Shown: positions 35,850 to 45,555, numbered from the stretch's first letter. The stretch: 64,000 nt of DNA from Bacteroides caecigallinarum (GCF_016902295.1 NZ_JACJLQ010000011.1:1-64000); one strand, 5' to 3'. A program made the numbers and translations. Notes: generated from the sequence alone by a model not told the origin.

Positions 35850-36836
35850 ATGGCAAAAAAGAAAAAAGCGAAAAGCGGTATCAAGTGGAAACCGTTGCTG
35901 TTAATTATACTTATCGGATTATGCGCAGGTGGATACTATGTTTATTCAGAAAATAAAAACATAAATCTACCGGAACTTCCTGACAATAAAGAAATACAGA
36001 AAACATTAAAAAAAACAGTTCAGGAAGCCGACAAGATTAAGGATGAAATAGTAGCGCAGGCAGAAAACCTGAAACCGGTAATTGAAAAGATAAGATCAGG
36101 AAACAAGGAAGAGACAACCTCATCTGCCGAAACACCTAAACTTAATCTGGAAATACCTGTTTATACATATCCGGGAAGATACGAAAAGGAAATCATCATC
36201 AACAGAACAGGATATACACTATCGTACAACCAGTATTATAAAAACCCTAATTGGGTGGCATGGGAACTGACAAGGGAAGAGACTAAAGGAGAAACAGAAA
36301 GATACGATAAGTTCATGCCCGACCCGGACCTGCCTGAACCGAGAGTAGTACACAAAGACTATACGAAAAGCGGATACGACAGAGGGCACATGGCTCCGGC
36401 AGCGGATATGAAATGGAGCAAACAGGCTATGATAGAATCATTCTATATGAGCAATATCTGTCCTCAAGTTGGTAACCTGAACCGTGGGGACTGGAACGAC
36501 CTGGAAGAACTTTGCAGAAACTGGGCAGACAAATACGGAAGGATATACATTGCCTGCGGACCTATTTTTGATTCCAAATCACCTAAGAGGATTGGTGGGC
36601 ATAAGGTTGCCGTACCAGACAGATTCTTCAAGGTTATACTTATATATAATAGAAAGAATCCTATAGCCATGGGATTTATATTCAAAAACATCGCCCGTTC
36701 ACAAGATTTAGATAAATACATGGTGACGGTGGATAGCGTGGAGAATGTCACAGGGATGGACTTCTTCTCGAAACTACCTGATGAAGTTGAAAACAGAATA
36801 GAAAGTATTATTCCACAATTGCCTGGCAAGAAATAA
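35850..36836 (+). CDS. DNA/RNA non-specific endonuclease (NUC family)
   Basis: This 328-residue protein has an N-terminal membrane helix after a lysine-rich start (MAKKKKAKSGIKWKPLLLII), a charged linker (residues 40-90) that looks helical, and a beta-beta-alpha-metal nuclease domain of the NucA/EndoG class from about residue 100. The signature DRGHMAPAADM carries the catalytic His and is followed by FYMSNICPQVGNLNRGDWNDLE, whose Asn is the metal ligand. Such membrane-anchored nucleases usually face the periplasm and degrade incoming nucleic acid. It ends before a bidirectional terminator. Confidence 0.93.
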   Translation: MAKKKKAKSGIKWKPLLLIILIGLCAGGYYVYSENKNINLPELPDNKEIQKTLKKTVQEADKIKDEIVAQAENLKPVIEKIRSGNKEETTSSAETPKLNLEIPVYTYPGRYEKEIIINRTGYTLSYNQYYKNPNWVAWELTREETKGETERYDKFMPDPDLPEPRVVHKDYTKSGYDRGHMAPAADMKWSKQAMIESFYMSNICPQVGNLNRGDWNDLEELCRNWADKYGRIYIACGPIFDSKSPKRIGGHKVAVPDRFFKVILIYNRKNPIAMGFIFKNIARSQDLDKYMVTVDSVENVTGMDFFSKLPDEVENRIESIIPQLPGKK

Positions 36837-36846
36837 GGCTAAAAAA

Positions 36847-36881
36847 ATGGGACACGTATCAAATGTGAAATCGTGTCCCAT
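36847..36881. terminator. bidirectional terminator
   Basis: Ten-base perfect arms ATGGGACACG (36847-36856) and CGTGTCCCAT (36872-36881) lie between the convergent nuclease and fimbrillin-like genes. An A-run precedes the hairpin, giving T residues for leftward transcription. Confidence 0.82.
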
Positions 36882-36907
36882 TAATATTATATAGCAATTG
36901 TATTAAA

Positions 36908-38968
36908 TTAATTAGTGCCGGCTTCTCCTATATAATTTACATTTATCGTAGGAGTAACACCAGAAGCTGTTATTTCCCAAATTTCTGCAGCTTTCCACAC
37001 GGTACCATCCGTAACTGTAAGGTCACTGGCATTTTCAAGTTCTGTATAATTATTTCCACCTACTTCTACGCAATGGTCTATTATGCCTGTAGAAGCTTCA
37101 TTACCAATCAATGTAATTCCAGTTACACCATCAGGCAAAACAGCATAACACGAAGTTACATGTCCGTTATTATATCCTGTTATGGCACCAATATTCTTAA
37201 CAGCACTACCAAGCAATGATACATGTGTTGAATAGCATCCATAAACATAAGCCGGTGACGATGCAGAATTCATATTATAACCAACAATACCACCTATAGC
37301 CTCTGATATTAAAATTGCTGCACCTATAATAGAATTTGCTGAATAGCTTGCAACCACTTCACCACGAGCATTGTATCCTACTACTCCACCAAGATTTGCA
37401 CTATTACCCGTAGAATTATGAGTAATATTACATTTATTTACAACACATTGCGCCACAGTACCAAAACCATTCTCCCCTGTTATACCTCCTGCTCTATTAC
37501 CTATTATAGTTATTCCATCTACAGCACATTTTAAAACACGACCACTTGTCTTAGTACCACCTTCCTCCGAATTAGAACCTACAATTCCACCTGCACTTAA
37601 ACCTGTAGATGTAATTTTAGTATTATTGCCTGATGCTGTACAATATTCAATCTTTCCATAATTAACACCAGCTACTCCACCTGCACTGTTTCCACTTACT
37701 GTCACGTTCTGTACATTACTATTATTAACTTGTAGGCTATTGTTACCTGTTATGGCACCAGCATTATTACTTCCAGATACCGTAGAGTTACTAACTTTAC
37801 AGCTACCTATTATACCTAAGCTAGTACCTGCTACCACACCTACAGAAGAAGATGCATCTCCTTTAATTGTTGCATCGGTAAATACAACATCATGAACCTT
37901 TGCTCCAATAGCAAGTCCTCCAAAGAAACCTATATTACCAGTTCCACTCAAACTCAAATTCTTTATAGCATTTCCATTTCCATCAAAATTTCCAGAATAT
38001 CCTTTACCAATATCCATACTGCTTCCTACAGGAGTCCATTTCATATCCTTCATTTCAATATCTGCATCCAATATGACATCTGTAGTCAACCTATCTTCAC
38101 TTTCTGCCCAAGCAATCAATTGTTCAGCAGTACTAATACGTATTACTTTTTTAAACTCACCAGGTTCTATTTTATCCAAATTTAAAATATGCCCGGATTT
38201 CAATGTTACAGGTTTATTGCTACTACGTTTCCATTCCATACCGTTGGCATCGTAAAGAACAAGTGTAATTCCGTTTTTTAATTCAGAAGGAGCTACAACA
38301 AAATAATAGTCTTTTTGATTTTCAAATCCTTGATCATCTGACAAAATAACTTCAGTACTAATTTCTGATTCAACCGCCGTTAAAGGAGTTGCATCATTAA
38401 CTTGAACAAATAATTTACCAGCTAATGCTTCACCACTATTACCACGGAACATCACTTTTGTTATTTTATTGCTTCCGGAATACTGAAGGGTAAACTTCAC
38501 TAGTGCACAAGCATTCTTGAAAATCAAAGTTTTATCACTTCCAGATTTGGCAACCGACGGATTTAAGTTATTTACAAAACTACCTGCACGAGCGGTTTGT
38601 TTTGCCGGTAATGTAGTTGTAATTCCATCTCCTGAAATTGTAGCATCAGCATCATATGGATACAAAGCATAATATGTATTCTGATTGTCTTGTGCCGAGC
38701 CTGTAAAAATTACAGATTCTCCTCCCGTAGATGTAATAAATTTATTATTACTATTTTGATCAAATAAAGATATTGCATCATTCTCTTCCCAATTCACTTT
38801 ATTTCCAGCAACCAAAACTGTACGCGAAACCGGATCAATACCTGCCTTGAACTCCAATTTAACTTTTTCAGTACTTGAAGAATTTGTATCCGAAATAATT
38901 TCTTCTTTAGTACATGAATACAACATTGATGTTCCTAGAATAAGGAACGGTATAAAATATTTTTTCAT
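36908..38968 (-). CDS. fimbrillin-like surface lipoprotein with GLUG-type repeats
   Basis: This 686-residue lipoprotein has a signal peptide with lipobox MLYSC (Cys19) and the acidic signal KEE just after it, the type that sends lipoproteins to the cell surface in Bacteroidetes. Residues 25-270 resemble the Mfa/FimA-like fimbrillin family (AGIDPVSRTVLVAGNKVNWEE, YYALYPYDADATI, LPAKQTARAGSF). From about residue 300 to 640 there are Gly-rich repeats of the GLUG type (GNFDGNGNAIKNLSL, GAITGNNS, GGIVGYN), expected to form a beta-solenoid adhesin. The codon use is more A/T rich than its neighbours. A 48-codon gene lies 15 bases upstream in the same transcript. Confidence 0.9.
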   Translation of the reverse strand: MKKYFIPFLILGTSMLYSCTKEEIISDTNSSSTEKVKLEFKAGIDPVSRTVLVAGNKVNWEENDAISLFDQNSNNKFITSTGGESVIFTGSAQDNQNTYYALYPYDADATISGDGITTTLPAKQTARAGSFVNNLNPSVAKSGSDKTLIFKNACALVKFTLQYSGSNKITKVMFRGNSGEALAGKLFVQVNDATPLTAVESEISTEVILSDDQGFENQKDYYFVVAPSELKNGITLVLYDANGMEWKRSSNKPVTLKSGHILNLDKIEPGEFKKVIRISTAEQLIAWAESEDRLTTDVILDADIEMKDMKWTPVGSSMDIGKGYSGNFDGNGNAIKNLSLSGTGNIGFFGGLAIGAKVHDVVFTDATIKGDASSSVGVVAGTSLGIIGSCKVSNSTVSGSNNAGAITGNNSLQVNNSNVQNVTVSGNSAGGVAGVNYGKIEYCTASGNNTKITSTGLSAGGIVGSNSEEGGTKTSGRVLKCAVDGITIIGNRAGGITGENGFGTVAQCVVNKCNITHNSTGNSANLGGVVGYNARGEVVASYSANSIIGAAILISEAIGGIVGYNMNSASSPAYVYGCYSTHVSLLGSAVKNIGAITGYNNGHVTSCYAVLPDGVTGITLIGNEASTGIIDHCVEVGGNNYTELENASDLTVTDGTVWKAAEIWEITASGVTPTINVNYIGEAGTN

Positions 38969-38983
38969 ACATAAAATCTTAAT

Positions 38984-39130
38984 TCACCAAATATATTCAT
39001 TTTCTTCAAATCCTTCATGCGTTGACGAAACGCTACCACTAAGGATAGTTGATTCACATTCCAAGTTTATCACTTGACATTCCGGAGCTTCATAAGCCTC
39101 CACTTCCATTATAACATTGTTTGCTTTCAT
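38984..39130 (-). CDS. small acidic protein, 48 residues, upstream of the fimbrillin-like gene
   Basis: A complete 49-codon frame (ATG at 39130, TGA at 38986-38984) lies 15 bases before the lipoprotein ATG. The peptide starts MKANNVIMEVEAYEAPECQV, continues with a Ser/Thr-rich middle and ends in the acidic-aromatic EENEYIW. The YEAPE..V pattern with an acidic tail recalls small hypothetical proteins often found beside fimbrillin or surface genes in Bacteroidales. No signal peptide is evident. The two cysteines (positions 18 and 25) are notable. Its function is unknown. Confidence 0.65.
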   Translation of the reverse strand: MKANNVIMEVEAYEAPECQVINLECESTILSGSVSSTHEGFEENEYIW

Positions 39131-39394
39131 TTTTTCCACTTGTTTAATATCAATTTTGTAAAGATATATATAATTTTTGTAATTGTATTAATTTATTCCT
39201 ATTAAATTACAAATATTCTTTCACTTATCGTATCATATAAATATCAAAAAACTTTATTCAGAAATATACTATTAAAAAAGTCATATCATGCAATAAAATA
39301 AGCCGTATCTCAAACTTTTTGACATAAAAGATAGGAATTAAATATTATTTGGTTACTTTTGCAAAACGATATAATGAGTTAGAAAAAAGACAAA
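39131..39394. other. intergenic region between the small-protein gene and hisH
   Basis: This 264-base A/T-rich gap separates divergent transcripts. A TACTTTTG -7-like element lies at 39354-39361, 33 bases before hisH, and a TATCTTTA-like element on the minus strand at 39159-39166 may serve the small gene. Neither has a convincing -33. I see no his leader peptide with repeated His codons. Confidence 0.5.
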
Positions 39395-39985
39395 ATGAAT
39401 GTAGCAATCATAAAATATAATGCCGGAAACATATTCTCTGTAGATTATGCTTTAAAGCGCATCGGAGTGACACCTGTCATAACATCCGACAAGGAGACAC
39501 TTCTTAAAGCTGACAAAGTGATATTTCCAGGCGTAGGTGAGGCTGAAACCACAATGAAATATCTGAAAGAACAAAATTTGGATATATTGATAAAGGACTT
39601 AAAGCAGCCGGTTTTAGGAATATGCCTGGGTATGCAGCTTATGTGTAAATATTCCGAAGAAGGAAATACAGAATGCCTCGGAATTTTTGATACAGATGTA
39701 AAGAGATTCTGTCCGCAAAGACACATTGACAAGGTGCCACACATGGGATGGAACACTATCGAGAATACCGTAAGCCCTCTGTTTAAAGGATTCGACAAGG
39801 ATGAGTATGTTTATTTTGTCCACAGCTATTATGTTCCGCTGAACGATTTCACAGCCGCACGTACTAACTACATTCTTCCTTACAGTTCTGCGCTGCACAA
39901 AGACAACTTCTATGCCACACAGTTCCACCCTGAAAAGAGTGGAAAAACGGGAGAAAGAATCTTACAAAATTTCTTAGAACTATAA
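39395..39985 (+). CDS. hisH: imidazole glycerol phosphate synthase subunit HisH
   Basis: HisH is the glutaminase subunit that supplies ammonia to HisF in histidine synthesis. The 196-residue class I amidotransferase has the nucleophile Cys77 in GICLGMQLM, and His and Glu in the FHPEKSG motif near residue 178. FPGVGEA near residue 44 is the oxyanion-side loop. It is the first gene of hisH-hisA-hisF-hisIE; the earlier his genes (G, D, C, B) are not in the window. The spacing to hisA is 15 bases. Confidence 0.97.
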   Translation: MNVAIIKYNAGNIFSVDYALKRIGVTPVITSDKETLLKADKVIFPGVGEAETTMKYLKEQNLDILIKDLKQPVLGICLGMQLMCKYSEEGNTECLGIFDTDVKRFCPQRHIDKVPHMGWNTIENTVSPLFKGFDKDEYVYFVHSYYVPLNDFTAARTNYILPYSSALHKDNFYATQFHPEKSGKTGERILQNFLEL

Positions 39986-40000
39986 ACACATAATAATATT

Positions 40001-40738
40001 ATGATAGAAATAATTCCTGCCATAGACATAATCGACGGAAAATGCGTCCGCCTCTCAAAAGGAGACTATGACTCTAAAAAGATATACAATGAAAATCCTG
40101 TTGAAGTAGCAAAAGAATTTGAGGCATACGGTATAAGACGATTACACGTAGTTGACCTAGACGGAGCCAAATCAAAACATATTGTCAACTACAGGATTTT
40201 GGAGCAACTGGCCGGAAGAACCTCTCTTATTATCGATTTCGGAGGAGGAATAAAATCGGATGAAGACCTTATTATTGCTTTCGACAACGGAGCACAGATG
40301 GTAACTGTCGGCAGTATAGCAGTCAAGAATCCTCAACTGTTCGAAAAATGGCTGAACAAATACGGTCACGAACAGATAATTCTGGGAGCCGACGTAAAAG
40401 ACAACAAAATAGCTATTAACGGCTGGAAAGAAGAAAGCGACATTATGCTTGAAGATTTTCTGAACGATTATACAGCCAAAGGAGTATCTAAAGTTCTTTG
40501 TACAGACATAAGCAAGGACGGAATGCTGGAAGGCCCGTCAATAGAACTTTACAAAAACATAATGGCAAACCATCCGGATATGCATCTGATAGCCAGTGGA
40601 GGAGTAAGCTGCCTTGACGATATTTACAGACTGGATGAGGCCGGTATTCCTGCAGTAGTATTCGGGAAAGCTATATATGAAGGTAAAATCAAACTAAAGG
40701 ACTTGTCCGATTTATCAAACTCTGACAAACAAGACTGA
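40001..40738 (+). CDS. hisA: phosphoribosylformimino-5-aminoimidazole carboxamide ribotide isomerase
   Basis: HisA performs the Amadori isomerisation of ProFAR to PRFAR. The 245-residue TIM barrel has the catalytic Asp in [16 protein letters not shown] near residue 8 and the second catalytic Asp in [13 protein letters not shown] near residue 168. [11 protein letters not shown] is the phosphate-binding loop, as in all HisA/HisF half barrels. It lies between hisH (15 bases) and hisF (2 bases), in pathway order. Confidence 0.97.
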   Translation: MIEIIPAIDIIDGKCVRLSKGDYDSKKIYNENPVEVAKEFEAYGIRRLHVVDLDGAKSKHIVNYRILEQLAGRTSLIIDFGGGIKSDEDLIIAFDNGAQMVTVGSIAVKNPQLFEKWLNKYGHEQIILGADVKDNKIAINGWKEESDIMLEDFLNDYTAKGVSKVLCTDISKDGMLEGPSIELYKNIMANHPDMHLIASGGVSCLDDIYRLDEAGIPAVVFGKAIYEGKIKLKDLSDLSNSDKQD

Positions 40739-40740
40739 TT

Positions 40741-41496
40741 ATGCTTGCAAAAAGAATTATACCATGCCTTGACATAAAAGACGGACAGACTGTAAAAGGC
40801 ACAAACTTCGTAAACTTACGCCAAGCCGGCGATCCGGTCGAACTTGGAAAGGCTTACAGCGAACAGGGAGCCGACGAGCTTGTTTATCTTGATATTACGG
40901 CAAGCCATGAAGGAAGAAAAACATTCACAGATCTTGTGAAGCGAATAGCCGCACATATTAATATTCCATTCACAGTAGGTGGAGGAATAAACGAGCTTAA
41001 AGACGTTGACAGACTGCTCAATGCCGGAGCCGACAAAGTGTCCATAAACTCTGCAGCCATAAGAAATCCGATGCTTGTTGATGAAATAGCAAAACACTTC
41101 GGTTCTCAAGTATGCGTGGTAGCCATTGATGCCAGACAGACAGCCAATGGCTGGAAATGCTATCTTAACGGCGGAAGAGTGGAAACAGAAAGGTATCTGT
41201 ACGAATGGGCAAAGGAAGTCAACGACCGTGGTGCTGGAGAAATCCTGTTTACGAGTATGGATCACGACGGAGTGAAAACCGGATATGCCAACGAAGCTTT
41301 GTCGCATCTGAGCGAAACACTGGACATTCCTGTAATTGCTTCCGGAGGAGCAGGAAAGATGGAACACTTCAGAGACGCTTTTACTTTAGGAAAAGCCGAT
41401 GCCGCACTCGCTGCAAGCGTTTTCCACTTTGGAGAGATACCTATAATGAAACTGAAAGAATATCTTCGCAAAGAAGGTATCTCAGTAAGAATTTAA
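40741..41496 (+). CDS. hisF: imidazole glycerol phosphate synthase subunit HisF
   Basis: HisF is the cyclase subunit that forms imidazole glycerol phosphate and AICAR from PRFAR and HisH-derived ammonia. This 251-residue TIM barrel has Asp11 in [11 protein letters not shown] and the second catalytic Asp in [12 protein letters not shown] near residue 177. FTVGGGIN and [11 protein letters not shown] are the phosphate-binding loops. Its ATG follows the hisA stop by 2 bases. AICAR feeds back to purine synthesis, where purC also acts. Confidence 0.98.
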   Translation: MLAKRIIPCLDIKDGQTVKGTNFVNLRQAGDPVELGKAYSEQGADELVYLDITASHEGRKTFTDLVKRIAAHINIPFTVGGGINELKDVDRLLNAGADKVSINSAAIRNPMLVDEIAKHFGSQVCVVAIDARQTANGWKCYLNGGRVETERYLYEWAKEVNDRGAGEILFTSMDHDGVKTGYANEALSHLSETLDIPVIASGGAGKMEHFRDAFTLGKADAALAASVFHFGEIPIMKLKEYLRKEGISVRI

Positions 41497-41533
41497 ATAC
41501 ATATATAATAATCGGAAAAAGAATTTTAAAATT

Positions 41534-42145
41534 ATGGAATTGAATTTTGACAAAATGAACGGACTCGTTCCAGCCATCATACAGGACAACTATACCCAGA
41601 AAGTGCTTATGCTGGGCTTCATGAACGAAGAGGCATACCAGAAAACAGTAGAAACAGGTAAAGTTACTTTCTTCAGCCGTACAAAAAACAGACTTTGGAC
41701 TAAAGGTGAAGAAAGCGGCAACTTCCTGAATGTGGTTTCAATCAAGGCTGACTGCGACAACGACACTCTCCTCATAATGGTAAATCCTGTTGGACCTGTC
41801 TGCCATCTTGGTACAGACACTTGCTGGGGCGACAAGAACGAGCAGGACATCATGTTCCTCAAGGAGCTTCAGGATTTTATAGACAAACGCCATGAAGAAA
41901 TGCCAGAAAAATCATATACCACAAGTCTATTCAAATCAGGCGTAAACAAAATGGCACAGAAAGTGGGTGAAGAAGCCGTTGAAACTGTAATCGAAGCATG
42001 CAACGGTACCGACGAAAGACTTATTTATGAAGGAGCAGACCTCCTCTATCACCTTATAGTATTGCTTACTTCGAAAGGTTACCGTATAGAAGATCTGGCA
42101 AGAGAACTGAAAGAACGCCACAGTGAAACCTGGAAAAAACATTAA
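41534..42145 (+). CDS. hisIE: bifunctional phosphoribosyl-AMP cyclohydrolase / phosphoribosyl-ATP pyrophosphatase
   Basis: This 203-residue fusion carries out the second and third steps of histidine synthesis. The HisI half (1-115) has QKVLMLGFMNEEAY, TFFSRTKNRLWTKGEESGN and the zinc Cys ligands around DCDNDTLL and HLGTDTCW. The HisE half (115-203) is a MazG-like helical domain with KVGEEAVETVIEA and ADLLYHLIVLL. The two-domain order is usual in Bacteroidetes. It lies 37 bases after hisF and 3 bases before the ABC ATPase gene. Confidence 0.97.
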   Translation: MELNFDKMNGLVPAIIQDNYTQKVLMLGFMNEEAYQKTVETGKVTFFSRTKNRLWTKGEESGNFLNVVSIKADCDNDTLLIMVNPVGPVCHLGTDTCWGDKNEQDIMFLKELQDFIDKRHEEMPEKSYTTSLFKSGVNKMAQKVGEEAVETVIEACNGTDERLIYEGADLLYHLIVLLTSKGYRIEDLARELKERHSETWKKH

Positions 42146-42148
42146 TCG

Positions 42149-42829
42149 ATGAGCGAAGCACCACTTATATCATACAGCAATGTAAGTATCTGGCAACAGG
42201 AACAGGAGATTCTGGAAAATATCAATTTCAGCATCAATCCAGGAGAGTTTGTCTATATTATAGGTAAGGTAGGAAGCGGAAAATCCACTTTCTTGAAATC
42301 CATATATGGCGAACTTGACATAAAGGACGGCAATGCTACAGTGCTGGGTTATGACATGAAAAGTATAAAAAGAAAACATATCCCTGCACTAAGAAGAAGA
42401 ATAGGTATCGTTTTTCAGGACTTCCAGCTACTTACAGACCGTACGGTAAAAGAAAATCTGGAATTTGTACTGAAAGCAACCGGATGGAAAAACAATAACG
42501 ACATCCAGGCCAGAATAACAGAAGTTCTTACGCAGGTAGGGATGGAAACCAAAGGATACAAGATGCCTAACGAACTGTCCGGAGGCGAACAGCAGCGAAT
42601 TGTAATAGCCAGGGCAATCCTGAACAAGCCTGAACTTATCCTGGCAGACGAACCGACAGGTAATCTTGATGTAGAAACCGGTCATCGTATTGTTGAACTC
42701 CTCAGGGAAATATGTTCTCAAGGCTCGGCGATAATAATGACCACTCACAATATAAACTTGCTTTCGGAATACCCCGGCAAAGTATATAAATGTGAGTCGC
42801 ACAAGCTGGAAGAGCAGCAGAATTCATAA
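42149..42829 (+). CDS. FtsE-like ABC transporter ATP-binding protein
   Basis: This 226-residue ATPase carries Walker [10 protein letters not shown] (about 39-47), Q-loop FQDFQLL, signature LSGGEQQRI (about 143) and Walker [13 protein letters not shown]. It is closest in type to FtsE of the FtsEX cell-division complex, which controls peptidoglycan hydrolases, and to the MacB/LolD class. No FtsX permease gene is adjacent, so the partner must lie elsewhere. It follows hisIE by 3 bases and probably rides on the his transcript without a metabolic link. Confidence 0.88.
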   Translation: MSEAPLISYSNVSIWQQEQEILENINFSINPGEFVYIIGKVGSGKSTFLKSIYGELDIKDGNATVLGYDMKSIKRKHIPALRRRIGIVFQDFQLLTDRTVKENLEFVLKATGWKNNNDIQARITEVLTQVGMETKGYKMPNELSGGEQQRIVIARAILNKPELILADEPTGNLDVETGHRIVELLREICSQGSAIIMTTHNINLLSEYPGKVYKCESHKLEEQQNS

Positions 42830-42888
42830 AAAAATCAAACATGAACGTAAAATCGGCATAAAAACAAAAAGAAATTGATTATTATTGC

Positions 42889-42896
42889 TAATTTTG
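42889..42896 (+). promoter_or_regulatory. -7 element for aspartate kinase
   Basis: TAATTTTG matches TAnnTTTG 48 bases before the ATG. No clear -33 element is present. Confidence 0.4.
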
Positions 42897-42944
42897 CACT
42901 CTGATATTTAATTATTAACAATCCATTAAAATTCGAAACGTAAA

Positions 42945-44264
42945 ATGAAGGTTTTAAAGTTTGGAGGAACATCGGTAGGCTCTGCACAGAGAATGAAAGA
43001 TGTTGCCAAATTGATTTCTGACGGCGAGCAGAAAATAGTAGTACTCTCCGCAATGTCGGGTACAACTAACACATTAGTTGAAATTTCGGATTATCTGTAC
43101 AAGAAAAATCCTGAAGGTGCGAATGAAATCATCAATAAGCTGGAAGCAAAGTATAAACAGCACATAGATGAACTTTATTCTACTGAAGAATATAAACAGA
43201 AGACATTGGAATTCGTAAAGTCAGTATTTGACTATATCCGTTCATATACAAAAGACATTTTCACTTTGTTCGAAGAAAAAGTTATCCTGGCTCAGGGAGA
43301 AATCATTTCTACAAACATGGTGACAAACTACCTTTGCGAACAAGGTATCAATGCTGTTCTTCTGCCAGCATTGGAATATATGCGTACTGACAAGAACAGC
43401 GAACCTGACCTGACTTACATCCGTGAGAAACTGGCTCTCCAACTTGAAGCAAACCCTGGATATGAAATCTATATCACTCAGGGTTACATCTGCCGCAACG
43501 CTTACGGCGAGATAGACAACCTGCAGAGAGGCGGTAGCGACTACACAGCATCTCTTATCGGTGCGGCTGTCAACGCTTCTGAAATACAGATATGGACAGA
43601 TATCGACGGTATGCACGACAATGACCCTCGTATCGTTGAGAAGACTTCTCCTGTACGTCAGTTACACTTCGAAGAAGCTGCAGAACTGGCTTACTTCGGA
43701 GCAAAGATTCTTCACCCTACATGCGTACAGCCTGCCAAATATGCAAATATCCCGGTAAGACTGCTCAACACTATGGAGCCAAGCGCACCTGGTACTCTTA
43801 TCTCTAACGAAACAGAGAAAGGCAAAATCAAGGCAGTGGCAGCAAAAGACAATATCACTGCTATCAAGATTAAGTCAAGCCGTATGCTGCTTACTCACGG
43901 ATTCCTCCGCAAGGTATTCGAAATATTCGAAAGCTACCAGACTGCCATTGATATGGTTTGTACTTCAGAAGTTGGCGTATCGATGTCTATCGACAATACA
44001 AAACACCTCAACGAAATTGTTGACGACCTGAAGAAATACGGTACAGTTACCGTTGACCAGGATATGTGTATCGTATGTGTGGTAGGTGACCTGGAATGGG
44101 AAAACGTAGGTTTCGAGTCAAAAGCCCTTCAGGCAATGAAAGAAGTTCCTGTCCGTATGATTTCTTACGGAGGAAGCAACTACAACATTTCTTTCCTTAT
44201 CCGTGAAGAAGACAAGAAACGCGCACTGCAGTCTCTGAGCGATGTTTTATTCAACAATAAATAA
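42945..44264 (+). CDS. lysC: aspartate kinase
   Basis: This 439-residue enzyme phosphorylates aspartate, the first step toward lysine, diaminopimelate, threonine and methionine. The kinase domain opens with VLKFGGTSVGSAQRMKDV, has SAMSGTTNTLV, and contains RGGSDYTASLIGAAVNA and IWTDIDGMHDNDPR. Two C-terminal ACT domains (from about residue 300) give feedback control. The length is the monofunctional class III (LysC) size; no homoserine dehydrogenase is fused. With lysA just downstream, a lysine/DAP role is favoured. Codon use is biased to preferred codons. Confidence 0.94.
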   Translation: MKVLKFGGTSVGSAQRMKDVAKLISDGEQKIVVLSAMSGTTNTLVEISDYLYKKNPEGANEIINKLEAKYKQHIDELYSTEEYKQKTLEFVKSVFDYIRSYTKDIFTLFEEKVILAQGEIISTNMVTNYLCEQGINAVLLPALEYMRTDKNSEPDLTYIREKLALQLEANPGYEIYITQGYICRNAYGEIDNLQRGGSDYTASLIGAAVNASEIQIWTDIDGMHDNDPRIVEKTSPVRQLHFEEAAELAYFGAKILHPTCVQPAKYANIPVRLLNTMEPSAPGTLISNETEKGKIKAVAAKDNITAIKIKSSRMLLTHGFLRKVFEIFESYQTAIDMVCTSEVGVSMSIDNTKHLNEIVDDLKKYGTVTVDQDMCIVCVVGDLEWENVGFESKALQAMKEVPVRMISYGGSNYNISFLIREEDKKRALQSLSDVLFNNK

Positions 44265-44280
44265 ACATCTATAATATAAA

Positions 44281-44324
44281 GGCGAATGGCTGTGGATATT
44301 GTATCCTGACCATTCGCCTTTTTT
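44281..44324 (+). terminator. terminator of the aspartate kinase gene
   Basis: GGCGAATGG (44281-44289) and CCATTCGCC (44310-44318) pair perfectly, followed by six T residues. Confidence 0.92.
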
Positions 44325-44371
44325 GTGAAATATATAGCTACAAACGAAAATCATAAAAAACAGAACATCTT

Positions 44372-45532
44372 ATGAAAGGTACATTCCCTATCGGAAAATT
44401 CCGCGAAATGGAAACCCCATTCTATTATTATGATGCAAACCTTCTTCGCGAAACTCTTCAGACTATAAAGGATGAAAGTGGCAAATACAATAAATTCTGC
44501 GTTCATTATGCCGTTAAGGCAAATGCCAATCCTAAGGTTCTCAGTATTATCCGCGAAAGCGGGCTTGGTGCCGACTGTGTAAGCGGCGGAGAAATCAAAG
44601 CGGCTATCAAAGCTGGATTTCCTCCAAGCAAGATAGTATATGCAGGAGTAGGTAAAACAGACTGGGAAATTAATCTCGGACTGGACTACGATATTTTCTG
44701 CTTCAATGTAGAATCTGTTCCTGAACTTGAAGTCATCAATGAACTTGCAGCAGCCAAAGGCAAGATTGCAAGAGTGGCTTTCCGTATAAATCCTGATGTA
44801 GGTGCACATACTCACGCCAACATCACAACAGGTCTTGCAGAAAACAAGTTCGGTATCAGCATGAACGATATGGACTATGTCATCGACCGTGCTCTGGCGA
44901 TGAATAATGTGAAGTTCGTAGGACTTCATTTCCACATCGGTTCTCAGATACTTGATATGGGCGACTTCGTTGCACTCTGCAACAGAGTGAACGAACTTCA
45001 GGAAAAACTGTTCGCGCGCCAAATCATCGTTGAGCACATCAACGTAGGTGGCGGATTAGGTATAGACTATGCTCATCCTAACCGTCAGCCGATACCTGAT
45101 TTTGCAGAATACTTCAAGACATACCACAAGCATCTGCGCCTTCGTCCGCAGCAGACACTGCATTTCGAGTTGGGACGCGCAGTAGTCGGACAGTGCGGTA
45201 GCCTCATCACAAAGGTTACATACGTTAAACAAGGAACAAACAAACAGTTTGCAATCGTTGACGCCGGTATGACAGACCTTATCCGTCCGGCTCTGTATCA
45301 GGCTTATCACAAGATAGAAAACATCACTTCGGAAGAAGCTGTAGAGGCATACGATGTAGTAGGTCCTATATGCGAGTCATCTGACGTTTTCGGAAAGGCC
45401 ATCGACCTTAACAAGACTAAGAGAGGCGACCTCATAGCGCTTCGCTCGGCAGGTGCATACGGTGAAATAATGGCATCGGCATACAACTGCAGAACACTTC
45501 CGCAAGGATATACATCCGACGAACTTATTTAA
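44372..45532 (+). CDS. lysA: diaminopimelate decarboxylase
   Basis: LysA is a PLP enzyme that converts meso-diaminopimelate to lysine, the last step of lysine synthesis. This 386-residue protein has the TIM-barrel PLP lysine in YAVKANANP near residue 52, GADCVSGGEIKAAI, HFHIGSQI, NVGGGLGIDY and the CESSD motif near the second active site (VVGPICESSDVFGK). The gene sits 108 bases after the aspartate kinase with its own space between two terminators, so the two lysine genes are neighbours but separately terminated. Confidence 0.97.
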   Translation: MKGTFPIGKFREMETPFYYYDANLLRETLQTIKDESGKYNKFCVHYAVKANANPKVLSIIRESGLGADCVSGGEIKAAIKAGFPPSKIVYAGVGKTDWEINLGLDYDIFCFNVESVPELEVINELAAAKGKIARVAFRINPDVGAHTHANITTGLAENKFGISMNDMDYVIDRALAMNNVKFVGLHFHIGSQILDMGDFVALCNRVNELQEKLFARQIIVEHINVGGGLGIDYAHPNRQPIPDFAEYFKTYHKHLRLRPQQTLHFELGRAVVGQCGSLITKVTYVKQGTNKQFAIVDAGMTDLIRPALYQAYHKIENITSEEAVEAYDVVGPICESSDVFGKAIDLNKTKRGDLIALRSAGAYGEIMASAYNCRTLPQGYTSDELI

Positions 45533-45555
45533 AGAAACAAAAACGCACACGCAAA

